A stretch of 64,000 nucleotides of DNA, from the NCBI RefSeq assembly GCF_046000175.1, contig NZ_JBEOMB010000010.1, forward strand, positions 1 through 64,000, read 5' to 3'. Positions within the stretch are counted from its first letter, which is position 1; each line of letters begins with the position of its first letter. The notes under the pieces are model-generated. The model had not been told where the DNA came from. It did no database searches and saw nothing but the letters and a program-made list of their open reading frames with translations. Positions 42,968-50,785 of this stretch are shown here, piece after piece. The DNA is from Rhodoplanes sp046000175. GTDB taxonomy: Bacteria; Pseudomonadota; Alphaproteobacteria; Rhizobiales; Xanthobacteraceae. The position numbers were made by a program, and so were the translations under genes.

Positions 42968-44349
42968 CGGCGGACCGGCCCGATGCTGCTCCGGCCGATG
43001 CGCCGGCCCTTTACGAGCATCGCGGCACGCGCGCCATCCAGCGCATGGTGGAGTTCGCGCCCTCGACCGGCGGGCTCGCGCTGTGGGTGCGGCATCACGA
43101 CCTGCCGGCCGACAGCGCGGCTCCCATCGTCCACACCGACGGCGACGCGGTCTTCTACGGCGCGGCCTTCGCAGGTCTGCCGCTGGCGCGCCAGACCGGG
43201 CTCGTCGCCCACGAGGTGCTGCACATCGCGCTTCGCCACGCGCAGCGTTACGTCGATCTGCAGCGGCTCGTCGGCGATGTCGATCTCGAGCTGTTCACGA
43301 TCTGCGCCGACGCGATCGTCAACAGCACGCTCGATCATCTCGCCTGGCTGGAGCTGCCGCCCGGCGCCGTGACGCTCGACCGGCTGCTCGAGCGGGCGCT
43401 CGGCGAAAAGCTCACGGTCGAGGCGGCGCTGCTCGCCTGGGACGTCGAGCGGCTCTACCGGGAGATCGACGATCGCCGCCGACCGGAGCCGGAGGGGCAG
43501 GGGCGTTCGACGCGGCGCAGCGATCGCGGCGCGTCGGCGCGCGCCGGCGACTCCGACGGTCGCCCTGCGCCGGCCGACCCGGTGCAGCAGTCGGAAGCCC
43601 GCGAGGACGGCCCGCGCGCCATGGCGGCCCGGGTGCTCGGCCGCGACGCGCCCGCCGATCTGCGGCCGGACCCCGCGGCCCTCGGCGCGCCCGAGGCGGA
43701 GGCCGAGGCGATGCGACACTGGAGCGAGCGCCTCGTGCGCGGCCACGCGGGCGATGGCGCCTTCTCGATGCTGCGCACCCTGATCGCCGATCTGCCGCGC
43801 TCCCACACGCCATGGGAGCAGGTGCTGCGCACCCGCCTCGCCCGCGGCCTCGCGCGAAAACCCGATCTCTCGTGGTCGCGGCCGTCACGCTCCTACCTCG
43901 CCAATCAGGGGCGCGCCGGTGGGCGCCGGATGCCCTGGGAGCCCGGCTCGACGACGGCTCGGCGGGTGCCGCGCCTCGCCGTGGTCGTCGATGTCTCCGG
44001 CTCCATCGACGACGCCCTGATGGGACGCTTCGCCGACGAGATCGACGCCATCTCGCGCCGCCAGGAGGCCGGCCTCGTGCTGGTCATCGGCGACGACCGG
44101 GTGCGCCAAGTCGCGCATCGGGAGCCCGGCCGCTCGGACCTGCGCGACATCGTCTTCGACGGTGCGGGCGGCACCGACTTCACGCCGCTCCTGGAGGAGG
44201 CCGATCGGCACGCGCCCGACATCATCGTGGTGCTGACCGATCTCGACGGCCCGGCCCGCCTGCGGCCGCGCGCCCCGGTGATCTGGGCGGTGCCACCCGC
44301 GCATGTCGGCGCCTCGGCGCCGTTCGGCGCGGTCCTGGTGCTTCGCTGA
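42964..44349 (+). CDS. DUF2201-like putative metallopeptidase with C-terminal VWA-like domain
   Basis: A 461-aa protein with two parts. The N-terminal part carries a zincin-type HEVLH motif in VAHEVLHIALRHAQRY and the downstream ICADAIVNS segment, the pattern of the DUF2201 putative metallopeptidase family. A variable Arg/Asp-rich linker follows. The C-terminal VWA-like domain has the MIDAS-type start VVVDVSGSID, then GAGGTDFTPL and VVLTDLDG. MoxR-VWA pairs are widespread, and the metallopeptidase-like fusion is a distinct subtype. Whether it is an active peptidase is unknown. Confidence 0.82.
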   Translation: MTADRPDAAPADAPALYEHRGTRAIQRMVEFAPSTGGLALWVRHHDLPADSAAPIVHTDGDAVFYGAAFAGLPLARQTGLVAHEVLHIALRHAQRYVDLQRLVGDVDLELFTICADAIVNSTLDHLAWLELPPGAVTLDRLLERALGEKLTVEAALLAWDVERLYREIDDRRRPEPEGQGRSTRRSDRGASARAGDSDGRPAPADPVQQSEAREDGPRAMAARVLGRDAPADLRPDPAALGAPEAEAEAMRHWSERLVRGHAGDGAFSMLRTLIADLPRSHTPWEQVLRTRLARGLARKPDLSWSRPSRSYLANQGRAGGRRMPWEPGSTTARRVPRLAVVVDVSGSIDDALMGRFADEIDAISRRQEAGLVLVIGDDRVRQVAHREPGRSDLRDIVFDGAGGTDFTPLLEEADRHAPDIIVVLTDLDGPARLRPRAPVIWAVPPAHVGASAPFGAVLVLR

Positions 44350-44419
44350 CCCGCCGTCTCGACGCGAACGCCGGGTGATGACGGCGCTCTTGCCGCCCGG
44401 GCGGTTTCATCGTAGATAC

Positions 44420-44434
44420 TGTTATAGTATAACA
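44420..44434. promoter_or_regulatory. Zur-like operator upstream of the COG0523 GTPase
   Basis: TGTTATAGTATAACA is a perfect 15-bp palindrome (7-bp arms around a central G), 24 bp before the ATG. It matches the known Zur operator type and is the most AT-rich stretch of this region. Confidence 0.75.
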
Positions 44435-44457
44435 TTGCATAAATTCAGGTTCGCGCC

Positions 44458-45669
44458 ATGCCCGACACTCGCCTCCCCGTCACGGTCCTGTCCGGCTTCC
44501 TCGGCGCCGGCAAGACGACGCTGCTCAACCACGTGCTCAACAATCGCGCCGGCCGCCGGGTCGCCGTCATCGTCAACGACATGTCCGAGGTGAACATCGA
44601 CGCCGACCTGGTGCGCGAGGGGACCGAGCTGAAGCGCGCCGAGGAGAAGCTCGTCGAGCTGACCAACGGCTGCATCTGCTGCACGCTGCGCGACGACCTC
44701 CTGCGCGAGGTGCGCCGGCTCGCCGCCGAGGGGCGCTTCGACTATCTGCTGATCGAGAGCACCGGCGTCTCCGAGCCGCTGCCCGTCGCGGCGACCTTCG
44801 AGTTCCGCGACGAGACGGGCGAGAGCCTCTCCGACGTCGCCCGACTCGACACCATGGTGACGGTCGTCGACACCATCCACCTGCTCAAGGACTATTCCTC
44901 GACCGACTTCCTCTCCGATCGCGGCGAGACGGCCGGCGAGGAGGACGAGCGCACGCTCGTGAACCTGCTGGTCGAGCAGATCGAGTTCGCCGATATCGTC
45001 GTGCTGAACAAGTACGCCGACGCGACGCCGGCGCAGCGCGAGGCGGCCCGCAACATCGTGCGCGCCCTCAATCCGGACGCGCGGCTGATCGAGGCCGACC
45101 ACGGCCGCGTCGCGCCCGACGCGATCTTCGACACCGGCCTGTTCGACTTCACCCGCGCGCACCAGCATCCGCTGTGGTTCAAGGAGCTCTACGGCCACGC
45201 CGAGCACGTGCCGGAGGACGCCGAGTACGGCATCACGAGCTTCGTCTGGCGGGCGCGCCGACCGCTCGTGCCGGAGCGCTTCGACGCGTTCCTGCAGACG
45301 CCGCTGCCCGGCGTGATCCGCGCCAAGGGGCACTTCTGGCTCGCCACGCGGCCCGACTGGGCAGGCGAGTTCAGCCTCGCCGGTGCCATGGTGGCGACCC
45401 GTGGGCTCGGCCTGTGGTGGGCGGCGGTGCCGAAGAAGCACTGGCCCGACGACGGCGAGGCGCTCTCGCGCATGCGGGAGAGGATGGATCCGGAGTTCGG
45501 CGACCGCCGGCAGGAGCTGGTCTTCATCGGCACGCTCGGCACCATGAACCGGGCCCGCATCGCGACGATGCTCGAACGTTGCCTGGTCGAGACCGAGGCC
45601 TTCCAGCCGGAGGCCTGGGCGCGCCTCGACGATCCGTTCCCGGCCTGGGGAACCCGGAAGGCGGCCTGA
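44458..45669 (+). CDS. zigA: COG0523 (CobW/ZigA-type) zinc-associated GTPase
   Basis: A 403-aa G3E-family GTPase. Walker A is GFLGAGKTTLL, the metal-binding motif is NGCICCTL (CxCC), and the guanine-specificity loop is VVLNKYAD. The C-terminal CobW domain (GVIRAKGHFWLATRP) is complete. Family members load or traffic zinc, cobalt or other metals. The Zur-like operator in the promoter points to the zinc-starvation class (ZigA/YeiR/ZagA), in which the protein helps insert scarce zinc into client proteins. The symbol is assigned by this context. Confidence 0.88.
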   Translation: MPDTRLPVTVLSGFLGAGKTTLLNHVLNNRAGRRVAVIVNDMSEVNIDADLVREGTELKRAEEKLVELTNGCICCTLRDDLLREVRRLAAEGRFDYLLIESTGVSEPLPVAATFEFRDETGESLSDVARLDTMVTVVDTIHLLKDYSSTDFLSDRGETAGEEDERTLVNLLVEQIEFADIVVLNKYADATPAQREAARNIVRALNPDARLIEADHGRVAPDAIFDTGLFDFTRAHQHPLWFKELYGHAEHVPEDAEYGITSFVWRARRPLVPERFDAFLQTPLPGVIRAKGHFWLATRPDWAGEFSLAGAMVATRGLGLWWAAVPKKHWPDDGEALSRMRERMDPEFGDRRQELVFIGTLGTMNRARIATMLERCLVETEAFQPEAWARLDDPFPAWGTRKAA

Positions 45670-45865
45670 CGCCCCACGGTACCGTCCGCGCCGCGATCCG
45701 ACTAATCGGGAGCTAACCACCATCCGGCGGAATCGCCGGCTCGAAATTCACATCCGCCGCCACTCTTGTCAGCGCGCGTCGAACGTCCTTACATGCTGGA
45801 CAGGGCGAACCTCGCATGCGCGCAGATTCGATCGTCGATCGAGTCGAGATGGGAGGTGTGCGGAC

Positions 45866-46936
45866 GTGATATCGACCGGCGTCTTCCGCGTGTCGAGGTA
45901 TCTCGCGGCTCGGTTGCCGGCCGGCCCGGCGACCCGATCCGAAGCGTCTCCGTGCGGCAGCCGACGCGCCGCGATGATCGGTGTCGCCGCGGCGCTGACG
46001 TGGCCGCTCGCCGGTGTCGACGACACCGAGGCCGTCGAGGCATGGCCGTCGCGGCCCATCACCCTGATCGTGCCGTATCCGACCGGCGGCGCCAACGACA
46101 TGCTGGGCCGCCTGATCGGTCAGAAGCTCGCCGACCGCCTGAAGCAGCAGGTCATCATCGACAACCGGCCAGGGGCCGGCACGCTGATCGGCGCCAGTCA
46201 GGCGGCGCGCGCCGCGCCGAACGGCCACACGCTGTTTCTCGGCGGCTTCGCCTCGAACGCCGTGACGCCGCTGCTGGTCAAGACCGACTTCCACCCGGTG
46301 GACGATTTCGCCCCGATCGGGCTGATCGGCACCGCCCCCATGGTCGTGATCACGCACGAGGGGGCGCCCTTCCGAACGCTGAAGGATGTGATCGACGCGG
46401 CCAGGGCGAATCCCGGGCGCGTGACCTACGGCTCGTCGGGCAACGGCTCGCCGCTACACATGGCCGGCGTCAGCTTCTGCCTGAAGAACAACCTCGACAT
46501 GGTCCATGTGCCCTACAAGGGCGGCAGCGCGCACATTCTCGACCTGATGGCCGGGCGGCTCGACGTGATCTTCGATTCGACCACCAACGCCACGCCGTTG
46601 ATCGCGGGCGCGAAGGTGCGTCCCATCGCCCTCTCGGCGAAGCGAAGGAACCCCGATTTCCCCGACGTTCCGACCTTCGCGGAGGTCGGCGTCGCCGATC
46701 TCGACGTCAACGGGTGGTACGCGCTGTTCGCGCCGGCCAGGACGCCGGAGCGGATCCTCGCGACGCTCAGCACCGCGCTGCAGGCGGCCCTCGCGTCGCC
46801 CGACGTGATCGAGCGGCTGCGCAGCGTCGGCGTGACGCCGGGCGACGGCACGCGCCGCGAGCTCGCCGACTACACGGCGAGCGAGCACGCCAAGTATCGC
46901 GCCCTGGTGCACGACGGTGGCATCAAGCCGGATTGA
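45866..46936 (+). CDS. TctC/Bug-family tripartite tricarboxylate transporter binding protein 1
   Basis: A periplasmic solute-binding protein of about 356 aa. WPSRPITLIVPYPTGGANDMLGR is the Bug N-terminus, followed by QQVIIDNRPGAGTLIGA, VTYGSSGNGSPLHM and VHVPYKGGSAHILDLMAGRLDV. A signal-peptide-like hydrophobic stretch follows twin Arg (RRAAMIGVAAALTWPLAG). The GTG start at 45866 has GGGAGG upstream. Bug proteins bind small carboxylates, amides or aromatics. No TctA/TctB membrane genes are present, as is common for Bug genes. It precedes the lacI-type gene. Confidence 0.88.
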   Translation: MISTGVFRVSRYLAARLPAGPATRSEASPCGSRRAAMIGVAAALTWPLAGVDDTEAVEAWPSRPITLIVPYPTGGANDMLGRLIGQKLADRLKQQVIIDNRPGAGTLIGASQAARAAPNGHTLFLGGFASNAVTPLLVKTDFHPVDDFAPIGLIGTAPMVVITHEGAPFRTLKDVIDAARANPGRVTYGSSGNGSPLHMAGVSFCLKNNLDMVHVPYKGGSAHILDLMAGRLDVIFDSTTNATPLIAGAKVRPIALSAKRRNPDFPDVPTFAEVGVADLDVNGWYALFAPARTPERILATLSTALQAALASPDVIERLRSVGVTPGDGTRRELADYTASEHAKYRALVHDGGIKPD

Positions 46937-47056
46937 CGGGACCCGCCGCCGCTGTCCCGGCGGTCCGGGCCGTCGCGCCGTCCTGACCGTCGTTCGTCCT
47001 GATCGTCTTCGTCCGGCGTCTCGCGTCGCCGAGACCCGAGGCATCGCCCGCACTGC

Positions 47057-47076
47057 CAATGCAATGGATTGCATTG
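47057..47076. promoter_or_regulatory. LacI-family operator upstream of the regulator gene
   Basis: CAATGCAATGGATTGCATTG is an inverted repeat with perfect 9-bp arms around a GG centre, 72 bp before the lacI-type start. It contains the 14-bp core TGCAA-N4-TTGCA, which is repeated upstream of the M24 gene (55822-55835). Confidence 0.72.
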
Positions 47077-47147
47077 CGTCGTCTCGACCGTGCAAATACA
47101 ATCCCCGCGACATTCAGCCACGACGACGGGGCCACGGCGAACCGGAC

Positions 47148-48209
47148 ATGCGCAGCCGTCCGACCATGAGCGACATCGCCCGGATCGTCGGCGTCCACGT
47201 GTCGACGGTATCGCGCGCGCTCGACCCCAAGACCTGCCATCTGATCTCGCCGGATGTCGCCGCCAAGGTCGCCGAGGTCGCGCAGAAGCTCGGCTTCCGC
47301 CCCAACGCGGCCGGGGCCTCGCTGCGCACCAATCGCTCGCGCACGATCGGCATCGTGGTGCCGGACATCACCGATCCGGTGTTCCCGCCGATGATCCGCG
47401 GCGTCGAGGACGTGCTCAGCGAGCGCGGCTACGCCGTCGTGCTCGCCAACACGGACGGCGACGAAGGGCGCGAGTCCGAGATCGTCGCGTCGATGCTGGC
47501 CCGCTCCGTCGACGGGCTCGCGCTCGCGAGCAGCCGCTTCGAGGACAAGCTCATTCCGCGGATCGGCGACGTGCCGGTCGTCACGGTGTTCCGCGAGACG
47601 AAGAAGCCGATCGCACCCTGCGTCATCTTCGACGAGCGCGCGGGCATTCGCCATGCTCTGACGCATCTCGTCTCGCTCGGCCATCGGCGCATCGCCAACA
47701 TCGCCGGGCCGCGCACCATATCGACCGGCTACACGCGCTGGGAGGCGTTCGAGGCGACCCGGCGGGAGCTCAAGCTGCCGCTCGACAAGCGGCTTATGGT
47801 GTTCGCGGACGGCTTCAACGAGCAGGAGGGCGCGCGCTGCGCCGAGGCGCTGCTCGCCCGCACCGGCGACTTCACGGCCATCCTGTGCGCCAACGACCGC
47901 CTCGCCGTCGGCGTGATCGACGTGCTGCAGCGCTACGGCCTGCGCTGCCCGGAGGACGTCTCGGTCACCGGCTTCAACGACATGCCCTACGCCGACCGCT
48001 TTGTGCCGGCGCTGACCACCGTGCGGGTCCAGCAGTACAAGGCGGGCCGGGAGGCGGCGCGCCTGCTGATCGAGGCGATCGAGGGCGGCGCGGCGCGGCA
48101 GCGGCGTCCGGTCCGCATCGTGCTCCCGGTCCAGCTGGTCGTGCGCGGCTCGACCGGCGTCGCGGCCCACAAAGGAAAGACGCGCCGCGGGCTCGCCGCG
48201 GCGCGTTGA
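47148..48209 (+). CDS. LacI-family transcriptional regulator
   Basis: A 353-aa regulator. The N-terminal helix-turn-helix is MSDIARIVGVHVSTVSRAL, with the hinge helix LGFRPNAAGASLR. The effector domain begins TIGIVVPDITDPVFPPMIRGVE and has NDRLAVGVIDVLQ and VTGFNDMPYA, as in periplasmic-binding-protein-like LacI members. The ATG at 47148 is used; 47166 is equally possible. It probably represses itself and the convergent catabolic operon through the TGCAA-N4-TTGCA sites. Its effector is unknown. Confidence 0.9.
   Translation: MRSRPTMSDIARIVGVHVSTVSRALDPKTCHLISPDVAAKVAEVAQKLGFRPNAAGASLRTNRSRTIGIVVPDITDPVFPPMIRGVEDVLSERGYAVVLANTDGDEGRESEIVASMLARSVDGLALASSRFEDKLIPRIGDVPVVTVFRETKKPIAPCVIFDERAGIRHALTHLVSLGHRRIANIAGPRTISTGYTRWEAFEATRRELKLPLDKRLMVFADGFNEQEGARCAEALLARTGDFTAILCANDRLAVGVIDVLQRYGLRCPEDVSVTGFNDMPYADRFVPALTTVRVQQYKAGREAARLLIEAIEGGAARQRRPVRIVLPVQLVVRGSTGVAAHKGKTRRGLAAAR
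48180..48206. terminator. Hairpin at the end of the LacI-type gene
   Basis: An 11-bp stem (ACGCGCCGCGG / CCGCGGCGCGT) with a 5-nt loop overlaps the last codons of the regulator gene. It lies between convergent genes. There is no T-run. Confidence 0.4.
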
Positions 48210-48253
48210 GGAACGGGCCGGGTGGTCGGAGACCGACCGCCCGACACACGTGA

Positions 48254-49225
48254 TCACTTCGCCGCGACGCCGGCCTCCTGCAGCAGCTTGGCGTAGAGCT
48301 CGACCTCGCGCTTGATCTGGGCGTCGAGCGCCTCCGGCGAGGTCGGCGCCGGCACGGCGCCCTGCTGCTTCACCTTCTCGATCACGTCGGGCATCTTCAG
48401 CACGGTCGCGATGTCGCGGCTCGCCTTGGCGATCACGTCTTTCGGCGTGCCGGCCGGCGCCAGCACCGCGAACCACGAGTCGTAGTCGTAGGACGGCACC
48501 GTCTCCTTGACGGTCGGGATGTCCGGCATCTGGTCGCTGCGGGTGCCGGAATTGATCGCGATGGCCCGCACCTTGTTGCCGGCGGTCAGCTCCTGGGCGA
48601 GCGGGATCGGCGTGAAATAGAGCTGCGAGTCGCCCCGGATCACCGCCGTGGTCGCCTCCGGTGTGCCCTTGTAGGGGACGTGCTGGACGTCGATCTTGGC
48701 CGCCTGCTTGAGCACCTCGGCCGAGAGGAACGTCGTGGACGCGAGACCGGCCGAGGAGAAGTTCAGCTTGCCCGGCTTCTCCTTGGCGAGCGCGATGAAC
48801 TCGGCGAGGTTCTTGGCCGGCAGGTCGGGCGGCACCACGGCGACCATCGGGACCGAGGCGATCTTGGTCACGCCGGCGAAGTCGGCCACCGGATCGAAGG
48901 AGATGTTCTTGTTGATGGTCTTGGCGATGGTGTGGCCGTTGGAGGTGAGCATGAGCGTGTAGCCGTCGGCCTGGCCCCTGGCGACGCTCGTCGTGCCCGG
49001 CAGCCCGGGGCGGTTCTCGACGATGACCTGCTGCTTCCACATCTCGGCGAGCTTGTCGGTCATGATGCGGGCGAGCGTGTCGGTGACGCTGCCGGCCGAG
49101 AACGGCACGACGATGCGCACCATCTGGGTCGGCCAGGTGGCCGCCGAGGATCCCTGCGCCAGGGCCGGGGCAGCGAGGGCGAGCAGCGCCGCACCGGCGA
49201 GCGCCGTCGTCTTGAAGAGTCTCAT
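48254..49225 (-). CDS. TctC/Bug-family tripartite tricarboxylate transporter binding protein 2
   Basis: A 323-aa periplasmic binding protein with a clean signal peptide (MRLFKTTALAGAALLALAAP...ALAQ). WPTQMVRIVVPFSAGSVTDTLAR, QQVIVENRPGLPGTTS and VQHVPYKGTPEATTAVIRGD are the Bug signatures. AGGAGG precedes the ATG. It is the last gene of the minus-strand catabolic operon, 70 nt after the E2 gene, so it probably captures the substrate of that pathway or a related compound. Confidence 0.9.
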   Translation of the reverse strand: MRLFKTTALAGAALLALAAPALAQGSSAATWPTQMVRIVVPFSAGSVTDTLARIMTDKLAEMWKQQVIVENRPGLPGTTSVARGQADGYTLMLTSNGHTIAKTINKNISFDPVADFAGVTKIASVPMVAVVPPDLPAKNLAEFIALAKEKPGKLNFSSAGLASTTFLSAEVLKQAAKIDVQHVPYKGTPEATTAVIRGDSQLYFTPIPLAQELTAGNKVRAIAINSGTRSDQMPDIPTVKETVPSYDYDSWFAVLAPAGTPKDVIAKASRDIATVLKMPDVIEKVKQQGAVPAPTSPEALDAQIKREVELYAKLLQEAGVAAK

Positions 49226-49295
49226 AGCCGTTCCTCCTGTTTGTTCGTTCGATGGTCCCGCCGCGTTCGTGCGGCGGTGACGGGGCGCCCGGACG

Positions 49296-50678
49296 TTACA
49301 TCAGGAGCCCCGTGGGATGCTCGATCGCGTGCCTGAACGCGGCGAGAAGTCGCGCACCGAGCGCGCCGTCGACGACGCGGTGGTCGCAGGAGAGCGTCAC
49401 CGTCATGCGGGTCTCGAAGCGGACGCCGCCACCCTCCGCCTCGACCGGCCGGCGCTCGGCGGCGCCGACGGCGAGCAACGTCGACTGCGGCGGGTTGATG
49501 ATGCCGGCGAACTCCTTGATGCCGTACATGCCGAGATTGGACACCGTGCTGACACCGCCCTGATACTCGCCGGGTTTCAGCTTCTTGTCGCGCGCGCGGG
49601 CGATCAGATCCTTGGTCTCGGCGGCGGCCACGCTCATCGGCTTGCCCGCGGCGTCACGCAGCACCGGCGTGATCAGGCCCTGGCCGTCGTCGAGTGCGAC
49701 CGCGATGCCGATGTCGACACGATCGAAGCGCAGGATGCGGTCGGCGGCCCACACCGCGTTGGCGGCGGGCACCTGGACGAGGGCGCGGGCCAGCGCGCGC
49801 ACGACGAGATCGTTGACCGAGAGATGCCAGGCGGGCGTGCCGTCGCGGTCGTGCGGGGCGGAGCCGTTCGCCTCGTGGCGCAACGCGAGCAGGCGATCGA
49901 GCGTCACGTCGCACGACAGATAGAAGTGCGGCACCGTCTGCTTGGCCTCGACGAGGCGCGCCGCGATGGTCTTGCGCATGCCGTCCGCCGGCACCTCGGC
50001 ATAGCTGCCCGCCTCGTAGAGCGCCTTCACGCGCTCGGCGCTCGGGCCGATCGCCAGCGCATGCCCAGCCGTCGCGGCGCCACTCGCCATGGCGCTCTGC
50101 ACGTCGCGCGCGAGAATGCGGCCGTAGGGGCCCGTGGCCGTGATCCGTGACACGTCGATGCCGGCCTCGGCGGCGAGACGGCGGGCGAGCGGCGTGATGG
50201 TGCGGCCGCCGGCGAGCCGCGCCGGGCCGAAATTCCGCTCCGGCATGCGCACCGCGTGGAACGGATCGAGCGGGCCGTTGCGCAGGCTCGACGTGACGGG
50301 CGACGCGGCGTGAGCCGGCGCCGCTGGCGGAGCTGATTTGGTCTGGGCGGGCGCTTGCGTGGGCGCAGGCGCCGGGGCTGCCGCCGTGTTGGCGGGCGGC
50401 GCGCCGGTCTTGGCCGTCTCGCTGGTCGCGGGGCCCGCGGCGGCACCGTCACCGGACAGAATCGCGACGACCGCGCCGACCGGCGCGGCCTGGCCGGCCG
50501 GCACGCGAATCTCGGCCAGCACGCCGCCCGTGATCGCCGGCACCTCCATCGACACCTTGTCGGTCTCGATCTCGAACAGATTGTCGCCCGGCGCCACCGT
50601 GTCGCCCGGCTGCTTGAACCAGGTGGTGATCTTGCCTTCGGCGACCGTCTCGCCGAGCTGCGGCATCAGGATGTCCAT
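49296..50678 (-). CDS. Dihydrolipoamide acyltransferase (E2) of a 2-oxoacid/acetoin dehydrogenase complex
   Basis: A 460-aa E2 with one lipoyl domain (MPQLGETVAEGKI, lipoyl Lys in ETDKVSM), an Ala/Pro-rich linker, a peripheral-subunit-binding domain (TPLARRLAAEAGIDVSRITATG) and the catalytic CoA-transferase domain ending in the active-site motif SCDHRVVDG. The frame is open far upstream, but the ATG at 50678 begins the lipoyl domain. E1-alpha and E1-beta are in the same operon. No E3 (dihydrolipoamide dehydrogenase) gene is in the window, so the general cellular E3 must serve. Confidence 0.93.
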   Translation of the reverse strand: MDILMPQLGETVAEGKITTWFKQPGDTVAPGDNLFEIETDKVSMEVPAITGGVLAEIRVPAGQAAPVGAVVAILSGDGAAAGPATSETAKTGAPPANTAAAPAPAPTQAPAQTKSAPPAAPAHAASPVTSSLRNGPLDPFHAVRMPERNFGPARLAGGRTITPLARRLAAEAGIDVSRITATGPYGRILARDVQSAMASGAATAGHALAIGPSAERVKALYEAGSYAEVPADGMRKTIAARLVEAKQTVPHFYLSCDVTLDRLLALRHEANGSAPHDRDGTPAWHLSVNDLVVRALARALVQVPAANAVWAADRILRFDRVDIGIAVALDDGQGLITPVLRDAAGKPMSVAAAETKDLIARARDKKLKPGEYQGGVSTVSNLGMYGIKEFAGIINPPQSTLLAVGAAERRPVEAEGGGVRFETRMTVTLSCDHRVVDGALGARLLAAFRHAIEHPTGLLM

Positions 50679-50732
50679 CGTGGTCCCAACCTCTGCAGAC
50701 GATTGCCGCCATGGCGGCGGCCTTGTCCCTCG

Positions 50733-50756
50733 CCTCTCCCCGCGTGCGGGGAGAGG
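50733..50756. repeat. Dispersed CCTCTCCCCGC palindrome, copy 2
   Basis: The 11-bp arms CCTCTCCCCGC / GCGGGGAGAGG around GT lie between the E2 and aldehyde dehydrogenase genes. Confidence 0.65.
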
Positions 50757-50785
50757 GAGAGCCGGCGCGTCGCCGGCCCTCGGCC

